From assembly GCA_030848705.1 (NCBI GenBank), contig CM061245.1, forward strand, positions 80,463,564 to 80,527,563: a stretch of DNA of 64,000 bases. Direction: 5' to 3'. Origin of the DNA: Heracleum sosnowskyi (Eukaryota > Streptophyta > Magnoliopsida > Apiales > Apiaceae). The notes beneath the pieces are model-generated. The model was not told the DNA's origin and searched no databases. It saw only the letters and a program-made list of their open reading frames with translations. Below, one piece after another: positions 11,848-22,786 of the stretch. The first letter of the stretch is position 1. Each line of letters opens with the position of its first letter. Both the position numbers and the translations under genes were made by a program.

Positions 11848-11963
11848 TTCGGTTTTATTTGTTTAGTTTCAGTATTTACCATCAGTGGTCATTAAAGTTC
11901 GGTGACTAGGACGTTTCTCACCAATTTTCTTGTTGGTGAATTTCAGGTACTTATTGAGAGTGT

Positions 11964-14744
11964 ATGCGTACACGAGCTCGAGCACGTAGAGAAGAATTAG
12001 CAAGAAGAGAAGAACTAGCACGAAGGAAACTTGACTTTGAGAACATCAGTGTAGAAAACAATCGTGAATCAAAAAAAGATATGGAAGATCAAGCACAACC
12101 AGCGAAGGCTTTGAGTGAATTCTCTCAGCCAAAAGTGGAGGACATTCATACCAGCATTGTTCGTCCAGCTATTGGGGCAAATAATTTCGAGCTTAAGCCA
12201 AACATCATTCAGATGATTCAGAATACGGTTCAGTTTGGGGGTAGTCCTGCTGAAGATCCCAATGCTCATATTAGGGACTTTCTTGAGATCTGTGATACCT
12301 TCAAATTCAACGGAGTTACAGATGACGCAATCAGATTGAGGCTATTTCCCTTCTCTCTTAGGGATAAAGCCAAGAGTTGGTTACATTCTATGCCATCAGG
12401 TTCTATTAAAACATGGGCAGACTGTGCTCAAAAGTTCTTGACGAAGTATTTCTCCATGGCGAAGACAGCAGCTTATAGGAATTCTATTTCTCAGTTTGCT
12501 CAGCAACCCCAGGAATCTTTGGGGGAAGCTTGGGAAAGGTACAAGGAGATATTGGCACGTTGTCCTCATCATGGGATGCCGGATTGGATGGTAATCAGCA
12601 ATTTCTATAACGGATTGGGAGCTCAGTCAAGGCCTATGCTTCATGCAGCTTCTGGAGGAGCACTGTGGGCAAAAAGCTATGAGGATGCCTATAATCTTAT
12701 CGAGATGATGGCGGCCAATGAGTTTCAGAATCCTACTCAACGCTTGCCACCTGCTAAAGTGGCTGGAGTTCTTGACTTGGATGCAGCTACTGCTATTGCT
12801 GCTCAACTCAAAGCATTGACAATGAAGGTAGATTCCCTTTCTAATCTTGGGACTAACCAGGTTGCTATGGTGTGTGAATTGTGTGCAGGGGCTCATGACA
12901 CGAATCTGTGTGCTTTCTCAGCTGAATCAGCACAGTTTGTTAGTAACTTTCAGAGAACTCAGCAACCAGCACCTAATGTGTATCATCCCAACAATCGGAA
13001 TCATCCTAATTTCAGTTGGAGCAACAATCAGGGTGGTGTTCAGCAACCAAAAAATCAGCAGTTCAATGCAAGGCCATATAATCAGAACTATCAACCACCA
13101 CCTTATGCTCCAAGGCAACCATTCATTCCACCGGGATTTCAACCATCTCAAGGGAATTCATTGAATCAGTCTGAGAAGTCTGAATTGGAAGAGCTTCGAA
13201 TGATGTACAAGAGTCAGGCGGTGTCGTTGAAAACTTTAGAGAATCAGATTGGGCAACTAGCCAATGCATTGTTGAACCGTCAACCAGGAACGCTTCCAAG
13301 TGACACAGAGATGAATCCAGGCAAGAAAGATCACAAGGAACAGGTCCAGGCAGTAACCTTACGATCGGGGAAGATTCTACAAGGTCAGAACGAAGAAAAT
13401 TCAGCCGAGGAAAAAAATGAATTTTCTGATCAGAATGTGCGGCGCGGCAGCTCCGCTCCCCAGTATAAAAACGGCGCGGCAGCGCCGGCCCTTCTGGAAG
13501 AAAAAGATAATTTTGACGCTGGGGTCGATTCTGTTCCTGATTTGGTACCTAATGCTACTCTCTCGACTCATGTAACTGGGAAGAGTGATAATTCTCAGAA
13601 AGTGGTAGAAGAAAAGGTGTTTCCACCTCCTCTATTCCCAAAACGAGTTCAAAGGCAAAAGTTTGACAAGCAGTTTGCTAAGTTCTTGGATGTCTTCAAG
13701 AAGCTTCAGATTAACATACCATTTGCAGAGGCTCTTGAGCAAATGCCGAGCTATGCGAAGTTTATGAAGGGCATTCTTTCGAAGAAATTGAAACTTGAGG
13801 AGCTAGAGACAGTTGCATTGACGGAAGAATGTAGTGCCATCTTGCAACAAAAGTTGCCACCTAAGTTGAAGGACCCTGGAAGCTTTACCATACCATGTAG
13901 TATTGGAGATCTCTCATTCAGCAAATGCTTGTGTGATTTGGGTGCAAGTATTAATCTCATGCCCTTATCAGTTTTCATGCAACTTGGTCTTCCAGAACCA
14001 AAGCCAACTACTATGACTCTGCAACTTGCGGACCGTTCAGTTACTTATCCTCGAGGAATAGTTGAGGATGTTTTGGTGAAGGTCGACAAGCTTATCTTTC
14101 CAGCCGACTTTGTTATTCTTGACTTTGAGGAAGACAAGAAGATCCCTATCATCTTGGGATGACCATTCTTGGCTACAGGTCGGACTCTTATTGATGTCCA
14201 AAAGGGAGAACTCACAATGAGGGTGAGTAATCAAAAGGTCATCTTTAATGTGTTCAAGGCTATGAAATTTCCGACAGAGGAGGAAGAGTGTTTTAGCTTG
14301 AATATGGTTGATACGGGTCAGAGAAAGGAGTTCGATCAGCTGTTGAGCAAAAATTCGGACATGCACAAGTTCGAGCATCACATCAGTGATTCCATTGACA
14401 ATTCTTCCATTCGAGATCTTTCGAATGTCAAGCTTGGAAAACTTCCACCACATTTGAAGTATGTCCTTCTGAATGATGAGTTGGTGATTTTTAAAGAGTG
14501 TGAAGATAATGTGTTGAGAAGGTGGAACAAGGATGATGAGGTAAAAGAGTGTTCTTATCAATCGACGGAGAAGCATAAACACCTTAGAGGTGTAAAGAAG
14601 AAAAAGAAAAAATCGATTGGTGGAAAAGTCAAGGTGAAGTTTGATTTGGAAAAGATGTGGGAAGAAAGCAAGAAGGTTATCAAACAAAGGGTGAATGGTC
14701 CTTCTGCTAAGGACAAGTCAAATGCGATCTTCGAGCCACCATGA
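11964..14744 (+). pseudogene. Athila gag-protease with in-frame stop
   Basis: One frame runs from ATG 11964 to 14744 with a single TGA at 14160-14162. It begins with a basic, Arg-rich head (RTRARARREELARREE). A Retrotrans_gag-type domain follows (residues ~95-250, with WADCAQKFLTKYF near 151), then a Gln/Asn/Pro-rich linker and the aspartic protease with DLGASINLMP near residue 657. The stop falls in ILG*PFLATG, where relatives have ILGRPFLATG, so it is a CGA-to-TGA change. After protease the frame ends in a Lys-rich tail at 14744 where RT would be expected. Two GGCGCGGCAGCGCC-like words (13441 and 13473) are part of the coding sequence and give a GAAAPALLEEK segment. Confidence 0.9.
13441..13486 (+). 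repeat. LTR palindrome word inside Athila gag
   Basis: GGCGCGGCAGCTCC at 13441-13454 and GGCGCGGCAGCGCC at 13473-13486. Their 32-base spacing is the same as in the LTR. Bases after the second copy (CCTTCTG..GAAGA..AATTTT) also match the reverse complement of the LTR next to 10601. Confidence 0.85.
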
Positions 14745-16205
14745 TTTGATTCACATTTGTCCGGCTAAATGACATTAACGACAGCGCTTCGTGGGAGGCA
14801 ACCCATGTGTTAGGTATGTTTCTACTATCTTTCTTATTACCTTCAATGAGGACATTGAATATGTTAAGTTTGGGGGTGATGTATGGGTTTGTATAGTTAG
14901 TGTGTGTCTCATGTAGGATTCATATTGCATGTGTAGTTGTAGTTTATTCGTAGTTTTGCATGTTCATGTCATATAGGGCATTCTGTTTGCATAGTTTTTA
15001 TTTATCATGTGAGTCCATTTTAGTTGCATGCATATTTCATGATCCCGTAGGACTTGACTATTTCCGTTGGTGAGTCGATGTTGATTGGAGTGTGGTTGTG
15101 ATGAATAGAGGGTTGATTAAGTTTCTAAGTATTGACTTGCATGCCAGAAACAAATCTATTTCATAAGTCTCATTGGTTGCTTTTGAATTTGATCAGACCA
15201 TGCTTGTTTGGTGTTAGAATTTAACCACTTGTTTACATTTAGAATGTTGGCTAGATTCTTGAAAACGAAGGAGCACTTATGTATAAGTTTGGGGGAAACC
15301 AGGGATTTCATGCTAGTTGTAATAAAGGCTAGGCGTCAAATGGCTAGTAGCCGGCTCATTGGTAAAAAATGAGTAGTCTAGGGTGGATGAGAAAAAAGGC
15401 AAAGTGCACTCATTCCGAAATTGTTGAAAAAAAAAAAAAAAATTGAAAAAGAAAAAAAAAAAGAGTTGTTTTTATGCAGAATTGATCAGGTTGAGCTCTT
15501 TAGTACTCGAGCAAGTAAGTTCTTTGGGGACTTTGTGCCTAGTGACCTAAGACTTTTCCGGTCTGGGATTCGCTAACCTAACGCTCGCTACATGGGTATT
15601 ATTGTATAAGCCTTTTGGGGGTCTCATCCATTGCACGGTCAAATAAGCATGTGTGTTGTGCGTAGTTGTTTTTGTGTAATAAAGCTTGAATTCCTGTCTA
15701 ACTCAGATGGATTGCGAAGGTGTCTCTTAAGAGTTCTTGTGTCTAGCGTTCATTCTGTTTGTAAGCTTGTGGTTGTTTTGGCTAAGAGTAGGTATGGTCT
15801 TGATTTAGTTTGGGAGTATATTGGTGAGCATCGCACACACGCACGTTTCTGTGTTTGTCTTGTTGGTCGATGGGAATTTGGTCGAACTCTGTTTGGAAGA
15901 CTGTGTTCTTTGAGATGTTGGCTCGTTGATTGGTTTTGGTTGGTTTGAAGGGATCGTTGCATTTTCATATAGTTGCATACATGTAGTTAGTTGCATTTGT
16001 AGTTGCATTGTTAGATGGATTTTGTGGGTACATTCACTATAGGCCCTCACGAGACCTTACTCGTCCACTAGGGCTGCCTAGGGGTTTAAAGGGCTTGTTG
16101 CATATGCCAAATGCAACCGTGATCACCTACGGAAGTGGTACTAGTTAGTTGTAATAAATTGTTTGTTTATGCTCGAGGACGAACATCGGTTTAAGTTTGG
16201 GGGTG
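14745..16205 (+). other. Athila 3' non-coding region with repeated polypurine tracts
   Basis: No long ORF. TTAAGTTTGGGGGTG occurs at 14866-14880 and at 16191-16205 (the functional copy, abutting the LTR), with a shorter TAAGTTTGGGGG at 15284-15295. An A-rich run lies at 15427-15466. This is where RT, RNase H, integrase and any env-like region would sit in a complete Athila. Confidence 0.8.
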
Positions 16206-17638
16206 TGATAAGTGGGTATTTTATTCACTTAAAACGTTTCCGTATGGCTTAAAACGATTGTTTGTACTTGAGTTGTGGTATTTTTTTATCTCTTTTAAGG
16301 GTATTGTGCAGGAATATCTATCACAGGTGTAATGGGAATGAAGCGGAGCAATCGGAATGCAATTTGGAGCTAAAACGAAGAAAATGGAAAAATTCGTCTT
16401 CCTGGACAGAAGGCACGGCGCGGCAGCGCCGTGTTTGAGCTTGCCTATGGCGCGGCAGCGCTGCATGAAAACAGAACAGTAAATCTATGGCGCGGCAGCG
16501 CCGCTCTCCTATGTAACTGTGGCGCGGCAGCGCCAGACATTCTGACGAAATTTCCTGCTTTGAACCCGATTTGCTGATTTTTCGAGTTGAAGTCAAACTA
16601 CAATTCCGTACGACTTATTTGCACCTGGAGGCCTATATAAAGAGAAGAAAACCCTAGAGAACAGGAGTGACATATACCACATATTATCTACGGAGTTTTA
16701 AAGCACGAAAAAGCAAGGAAGAAGATAGTTTTCAATTTATTCTTGTATTCTTTCTAGCTTGTGGATGCTTGGTTTGGGTGTATTCTTTAGAACCTTTGAT
16801 AATTATTCCAATATTGATTCGTTTTCTTCAATCATGTTTACATTAGAACCCATGGTGACGATTAGTTTGATTATGAACTAACTCGTTGTCATGGGGTTTT
16901 AGCGGATTTATTCATGAAGTTTATTTGTTGAATTTTCTCGATGTCTATAGTGTGATTGATGCGATATCCTATCATGGTTGTTTTAATTCGTTATAGGAGA
17001 GTAGCTAACTCCTGTAATTGTGTGTTAATTCTTATTGAAGCGAACGTGGATTTAAGAGTTTAGAACTTGCCATGCTAGCATAGGTTTATGCGTGAGAATA
17101 TCATTCGTAATTAGTGTCGTAACTCTAACCGTTTTATGACGACTATGTGATCAATTGAATGCTTGTACTTCAACAATTATGTTTTCAATCTTTATAGACA
17201 TATAGGGACTAAGCATAATTGGGAGACTAAGTGATTTCTATCTTTATTGTGGATATTATTTAGGATGGTATTTGTGCAACGAAAGTTGGCTTATATCAGT
17301 TTTGTGTGTTCGATCAGGTATTAATAAATCACATGAAAAGGCTAGAGAATTGGAAACTATAGATGGATTGTTTAATGAAGTTAAAATTCCATGTTTTATT
17401 TGCATAAGTAATTCAATATAACCCTTTGTTCAAATAGTTGATAATTAGTTATAAATTTTAGAAAAATTTTAGTGATAAACAAAATCCAATTTGTTATTTG
17501 TTTTAGCATCGAATAATAATCATACATCGGTGAGTGAATTAACTAGACAATACAACGAGTCCCTGTAGGAACGAACCTTAATTGCTATCTGTATTACTTG
17601 AGATCACGTGCACTTGCGTGTTGAGTTTGGTCGTAACA
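16206..17638 (+). repeat. Athila 3' LTR
   Basis: 1433 bp, nearly identical to 10391-11822. The palindromes recur at 16417, 16449, 16489 and 16521, keeping the 32/40/32 spacing. Confidence 0.95.
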
Positions 17639-17720
17639 ACTGCCAACCTTGTTGAGTACGGCTTCTTAAAAGAAGGGACTAGATTAACTCCCAACAAGAA
17701 GTCTAGAAGAAAAAGGAAAG

Positions 17721-17835
17721 GTAGGTCTATACTCGATGTGAGCCTTCAGCTCGCACCGTTATCTTGTATGTCATTATAATTTTGTTGTTTCAGCATATAT
17801 TATTGACTAACTTTTTTGTCCTCGTGTTTTTTCAG
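17721..17835 (+). other. Intron 2 within the Tat extra gene
   Basis: Donor GTAGGT after codons for KKSRRKRK, acceptor TTTTTTCAG, 115 bp. Phase-1 joining gives a GAA codon followed by MAISPPPF in the next exon. Confidence 0.65.
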
Positions 17836-18005
17836 AAATGGCCATCTCTCCCCCTCCATTCCTAGCCGAGCAGGATACTCCAGTTCGAACCGCTCCTTCG
17901 GCCAGTCAAACCGGCTCGCACGCTGGGGACTCGAACAAGATTATTCCTCAAAGCAAAGAGATCCCTCCCAAATTCAAAATGACTCTCACGGAATATTTGG
18001 CAACT

Positions 18006-18021
18006 GGGGGGGGGGGGGGGG
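18006..18021 (+). repeat. 16-base G run breaking the Tat extra gene
   Basis: Sixteen G in a row. The frame before it reads MTLTEYLATGGGG; the true downstream frame (KRKTRQSKYVLPEAD) is shifted. It is either a slippage mutation or an assembly error. Confidence 0.9.
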
Positions 18022-18847
18022 CTCCCCGCACAAAAGAAAAACAAGACAATCCAAATACGTCCTTCCTGAGGCTGATGCATCGAAGCGAGCTCGCAAGGAG
18101 TTGCCTCCAAATCCTCAAGGGAATGTTGTGGCCAGTGCCCTGGTTCGACTCGGGGTCCCACATATTTCTGAGAGCGAATTAAGGGCATGGACCTCGGGCT
18201 CGTTCGAGGCGAATAATGATGCCCTCACTAAGGCCACAGCCGAGGTGTTTATAAGACAAATCAACAGACACAGGGAGCTTTGTTCAATGGGTCAAGCCTC
18301 TGCTCGTCTTGATAAAGATAACAGGATTCTGAGAAACAAACTGGACGAGGCGAGGAAGGCCAATGTGGCATTAGTTGAAGAGTCCAAGCAAAGCATTCTC
18401 GATGCGACCACTAGCCTTGAAAAGGATTTGCGCGAGTCTAAGGCACTATTGGAAAAGATGAAGGGGGAACATTCCAATGTTCTGGATGAGGCCACTTCCC
18501 AGAACAATTCTTTAAAAGCCCAAGTTGCCGAGCTCGAAGCTAAGGTGGTAGTCCAAGATACTGAGTTCGAGGCCAAATTTTTAGCATTAGAGGCGAGCCG
18601 GGACGTAGAGGTCAAGGATGCAAAGGCCCTAGGCTCCAAGAACTTCATGAAGGGCTTCATGGCGAAGGTCCCTGAGTTAGATTGGAGTCCTCTAGGTGCT
18701 GCCACCGTGAGCTATGCCGAGAAGCTTCGCAAGGAGATGGAGGAGGAGGCCGTAGCTGCTGAAGAGGCTCGAACCGCTGAAGAGGCCCAACTCGAACCAG
18801 AACCTCAGCTCGTACATGGGGCCAATGAGGAGACTCCTCAAGCCTAA

Positions 18848-19533
18848 CTCTGTTTAGATATTTTCTTTGGGGACGCGGGCACCCCATTTGCCTCGCAATT
18901 TGTAAACATTTGATGGTTTTTAGACCAGTAACACTTGCACATTATTCTGAATGTTTTCCAAACATTTTCTCTAAGTATTTTGTGTTCGCCTATGGTTTTG
19001 AATGTTTTCTATTCATGTCTGTACATTTCTTTCTAAAGTTATTGTTTTGAATGAACAACTCCCACCAGGTTCACCTTGCATGGGACTACATTGCCCATGG
19101 TTCCTGCTCGCACTAGGTTCCACCTTGCACTGAGTTTCACTTCGCACAAAGTTCCACTTCGCACAGAATCTCACCTCGCACAAAGTTCCACTTCGCACAG
19201 AATCTCATCTCGCACAAAGTTCAAGTTTACATTTTTGTTTTATTTCTCAACTTGCATGAGATCATTTTTAAAGAGGCCTCGCCTTGCTCCAGTTTTTCTT
19301 CATGATTGATGGGCCGAGGCCCAATCAAATGTTACTAAAAAATGTATTGCCTTAGAACAAAGAAAATTTAAACAATAAATCTTAACTAAATAAAAACTTC
19401 AACTTTCATAGATAATAGGATATAACAGACTTAGACTTATTACATCGTATGCCAAAGGGAGGTGTCTATATGACACTACCCCCCGAGACTTAGGATAAAT
19501 ATCAATGCATGCTAAGTCTTAAATAGATATAAA
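18848..19533. other. Convergent 3' region between the extra gene and integrase
   Basis: Non-coding DNA between the stop of the plus-strand gene and the stop of the minus-strand polyprotein. It holds the TTCGCAC/CTCGCAC array at 19080-19222. No terminator structure was recognised. Confidence 0.7.
19080..19222 (+). repeat. Degenerate ~19-bp array of (C/T)TCGCAC words
   Basis: CTCGCACTAGGTTCCAC, CTTGCACTGAGTTTCAC, TTCGCACAAAGTTCCAC, TTCGCACAGAATCTCAC and CTCGCACAAAGTTCCAC follow each other at about 19-base steps. It is the densest patch of the word that also fills the Tat LTR. Confidence 0.85.
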
Positions 19534-20588
19534 CTACTGATAGTATCTTCTCAAGTGCTCAGCATTCCAGGCCCTTGGTATAAGCTTCCCCCGTATATCA
19601 TTAAGATGATAGGTTCCTTCCCACAAGACTGATTTAATCTGATATGGGCCCTCCCAATTTTCACCAAACACCCCATGATTAACCACCTTGGTGTTAGGCA
19701 TAACTCGACGAAGAACCAAGTCCCCTACCCGGAAAGGTCGAGCTCTCACCTTGCGGTTATAATGCCTGGCAGTTCTCTGGTGATATGCTAGCAGCCTTGC
19801 TTGTGAGTCAACCCATACTTCTTCAATCCTATCCAAGTAGAGACGATGATTCTTCTCACTATTCTCTGGGTCATAATGAGCTCTCCTAAAAGATCCAGCT
19901 CCCACCTCCACCGGGACCATAGCCTCACATCCATACACCAAGGAGAAGGGTGTCTCACCTGTTATGGTTCGGGGAGTGGTGTTGTAAGACCATAAAACTT
20001 GTGGAAGTTCCTCTGGCCAATTTCCCTTAGCATCCTCCAACTCCGCCTTCAGCGTGTGCTTTAGTATTTTGTTAATTGCTTCAGTCTGGCCGTTCGTCTG
20101 TGGATGGCTCACTGCACTGAAACTCTTCAGAATTCCCAACCGATCACAAAATTCTCTCATCTCCTTGCTGTTAAACTGTTTACCATTATCTGAGATTAAC
20201 TTGTAGGGTATACCAAATCGACAAACAATAGCCCGATACACAAAATCAATGAGCTTTTTTGCAGTTATTGTGGCTAAGGGCTCAGCCTTTGCCCACTTAG
20301 TGAAATAATCCACCGCAACCACAACATACTTCACACTACCTTTAGCCTTAGGTAGTTCTCCAATCAAGTCTATCCCCCACATGGAAAAGGGCCAAGGGCT
20401 CATAAGTGAAGTTAACGGTGCCACCAGGCGGTTGTGAAAATTTGCATACCTTTGGTACTTGTCACAAGCTCTAGCAAACTCGAAAGCATCTTTTTTTAGA
20501 GTTGGCCAGTAATACCCTTGACGAAGTATCTTCTGTGCAAATGAACTACCCCCCGAGTGATTACCACAAATACCTTCATGGACCTCCC
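19534..20588 (-). pseudogene. Tat integrase
   Basis: The open part (20424-19534) contains the catalytic core: the first Asp in MWGIDLIGEL, the second in ISDNGKQF and the Glu in QTNGQTEAINK. A C-terminal domain follows with RPFRVGDLVLRRV and WEGPYQIKSV, typical of gypsy integrase. Upstream, in a shifted frame (20588-20430), is the zinc-binding region (HEGICGNHSGG ... CDKYQR). Its last Cys has become Tyr compared with the usual CDKCQR. The segment joining it to RNase H is missing about 20 codons. On genomic DNA it converges with the plus-strand extra gene. Confidence 0.88.
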
Positions 20589-21539
20589 TTAGTATAAGCC
20601 TCCATCATAAATTGCATACCTGGCAGCCATGTACCGCACCCGTCGTGCTTCATTCTTAACACCTGGTAAAGCTCCATTTTTGATATAAGCCAAGAGTGGA
20701 GACATCCATGTCACCCCATCTTCTACTACCATAAGCTCTACCTCTGGCACGCTAGGCCTCCTCTGTATTTCCAAGGGTGTTGACCCTAACAGAGTGGTCT
20801 CACGACGTGAACCGAACTTGTCAAGCTCGTCCGCTATCTCGTTCTGGCCCCGAAGGATGAGCTCCAAGTTGACTTCATTAAATAACTTGATCAACCTTTC
20901 CACACAGCGCAAATACAAATCCGTTCTAGGCCCCCGTGCTTGATACGCTCAATTTATCTGGTATACCACTATCATGGAATCACTAAAAGCGTTAAGATTT
21001 TCCACCTTTAGTTCTAACGCCAGCTTGAATCCATTAATCAAAGCCTCATATTCAGCATCATTATTTGTTGCGTGAAAGGTGAAGTGAACAACCATCTTCA
21101 CCCTACATCCTTCTGGGCTTACTAACTCGAATCCGGCCCCAGCTCCGTCTCCATTGGATGCCCCATCAACATACAAGCTCCACCAAGGGGCACTATTCTG
21201 ATTTTCCTCTGCTGGCATCTCTGGATAAATTTGCAACGCCCTGGAGTCCTCTTCTGTTTGAGGTGAGAATTCCAACACAAAATCTGCGAGTGCTTGCCCT
21301 TTAATCGCAACCCGAGGCTTGTACTCCACATCGAACTGTCCCAGCTCTATAGCCCACTTCAACATCCTTCCTGAAGTTTCGAATTTATGCAACACTTGTC
21401 TAAGTGGATAAGCTGTTCTCACCTCAATCTTATGAGCTTGAAAATAAGGACGGAGCTTCCGTGACGCGAGGATTAGAGCATACACCAGTTTTTCCATGTT
21501 CAAGTACCGAGTTTCTGCACCCACCATCCTTTTGCTCAT
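20589..21539 (-). pseudogene. Tat RNase H (RT-linked and additional archaeal-type)
   Basis: From 21539 the frame gives the end of the RT-linked RNase H (LRPYFQAHKIEVRT, KWAIELGQFDVEYKPR). A second RNase H-like domain follows, with YVDGASNGDGAGAG, NNDAEYEALINGF and FSDSMIVVYQIN supplying the Asp, Glu and Asp positions. A second RNase H is characteristic of the Tat lineage. A TGA just after QIN (20946-20948) and a frame loss at 20589 interrupt it. Confidence 0.85.
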
Positions 21540-21572
21540 ATAGTATATCGGGAGTTGACCTTCGCCTTCCTC

Positions 21573-22786
21573 TCAAACTAGCACAGCACTCACCGCATAA
21601 TCAGACACAACCAAATAAAGAACCAGCACCTCCCCTTGCTGTGGATTAGACAATAAAGGTGGTGTGCTCAAATGTTTTTTGATATTTTGAAAGGCCTCCT
21701 CACATTCTTCTTTCCATTGAAAATTCTTGCCCACATTTTTAATGGCCTTAAAGAACACTTGACACTTGTCAGAAGATTTGGAAACAAATCTGTTTAACGC
21801 CGCAATTCTCCCTGTGAGGCTCTGCACATCCTTCACCCTGCGAGGTGATCTCATCTCCATTTAAGCCCTGATCTTGGCTGGGTTAGCCTCAATTCCCCGA
21901 TGGTTGACAATAAACCCCGAGAATTTTCCTGACTCCACCCCAAACACACATTTTTGGGGATTAACAGTATAGCAACTACCCCGAAAGGCATCCTAATATA
22001 ACAGTATAGGCCTCGATCAGTGATGAACGAAGTGTGTTCTTGATCTGGCCCATACATAGGAATTTGATTATAGCCTGAGTAGGCATCCATGAAGCTCAAC
22101 AACGCGTGCCCTGCAGTGGCATCCACAAGCTGATCGATACGAGGAAGAGGGAAGCTATCCTTTGGGCATGCCTTGTTCAAGTCGGTGAAGTCGACGCAAG
22201 TCCTCCACTTCCCATTTGGCTTTTTTACTAGCACAGGATTAGCCAGCCAAGTCGGGTAAAATGATTCCTTAATGAGCCCGACTTCCATCAACCCGTCCAC
22301 CTCTTCTCTAAGGGCCTCCGCCCTCTCTCCACTAACAGGTCTCCTCTTCTGCCTTATTCCCTTCTTGCCAGGGTCTAGGTTCAGCCTATGACACATCACT
22401 TCCGGGTCGATCCCTATCATATCTGCGTGAGACCATGCAAACACATCCAGGTTCTCCTTAAGGAATGAGACGAGATTATTCCTTATGTCAGGGCCGAGAT
22501 TTGCTCCAATCTTCAGGACTTTAGCCGAGTCGTTTGGATCCACCAAGATAGAAATGATATCTTTGAATGTTCCAGCTCCGTCTGGAAGGGGAGGCATTCT
22601 TGGGTCCAAGTCCACATCAAAGTTTTTATCCACGCTAGGCTCTCCTACTTTGGTAACGCTAGGATTATCCCCCTTGTTATGGACAATTCCGGTGTTTCTT
22701 GCAGAATGTTTCCTTCTGTTGTTATAGTGACTTCTTGGGAGATTCTTGGCAAGTTTATCAGAACTGAGGTCTCTTTCTTCACCCAC
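21573..22786 (-). pseudogene. Tat reverse transcriptase with active-site deletion
   Basis: Contains the fingers/palm part: KKPNGKWRTCVDFTDLN, then FMDAYSGYNQI (with one catalytic Asp) and RMPFG. Where YVDD should follow, about 60 codons are missing; the frame resumes as KCVFGVESGKFSG near 21960. The junction carries the direct repeat TAACAGTATAG (plus strand) at 21962-21972 and 21999-22009. Further stops follow at 21861-21863 (TAA) and near 21572 (TGA, probably from CGA). It cannot polymerise. Confidence 0.9.

Larger units (their letters stand above)
10391..17638 (+). mobile_element. Athila-lineage Ty3/gypsy element lacking RT, RNase H and integrase
   Basis: LTRs 10391-11822 and 16206-17638 are flanked by ACTGC (10386-10390 and 17639-17643). 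The order is LTR, tRNA-Asp-type primer site, gag-protease frame, a long non-coding stretch, polypurine tract, LTR. About 11 differences by eye between the two 1.43-kb LTRs point to a fairly recent insertion. Between the end of protease and the polypurine tract no RT or integrase coding is present, so it needs a helper. Confidence 0.93.
8861..18847 (+). pseudogene. Tat additional ORF (Transposase_28-like), split by an Athila insertion
   Basis: This is the extra gene convergent with Tat gag-pol. Exon 1 (8861-10189) starts MSSATPSMS. It has a Ser/Pro-rich head, an acidic middle (DEFDEDDD) and then a globular block containing LGINAPLHPFIQEILEYYGL, resembling the 'putative gypsy-type transposon' family (Pfam Transposase_28, from memory). 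Exon 2 (10285-10390 joined to 17644-17720) is interrupted by the Athila element exactly at its ACTGC duplication. Exon 3 (17836-18847) encodes a long heptad-rich coiled coil (about 18280-18620) and an acidic tail. Splice phases agree at both introns. Damage: an in-frame TGA at 9200 (probably from CGA), a one-base shift near 10015, and a 16-G run at 18006-18021 that breaks frame. The function is unknown. Confidence 0.75.

Noticed and set aside
17838..18188. Competing plus and minus frames across the G run
   Set aside because: Only the frame joining MAISPPPF to KRKTRQSKYVLPEAD across the G run makes one protein; the others are shadows.
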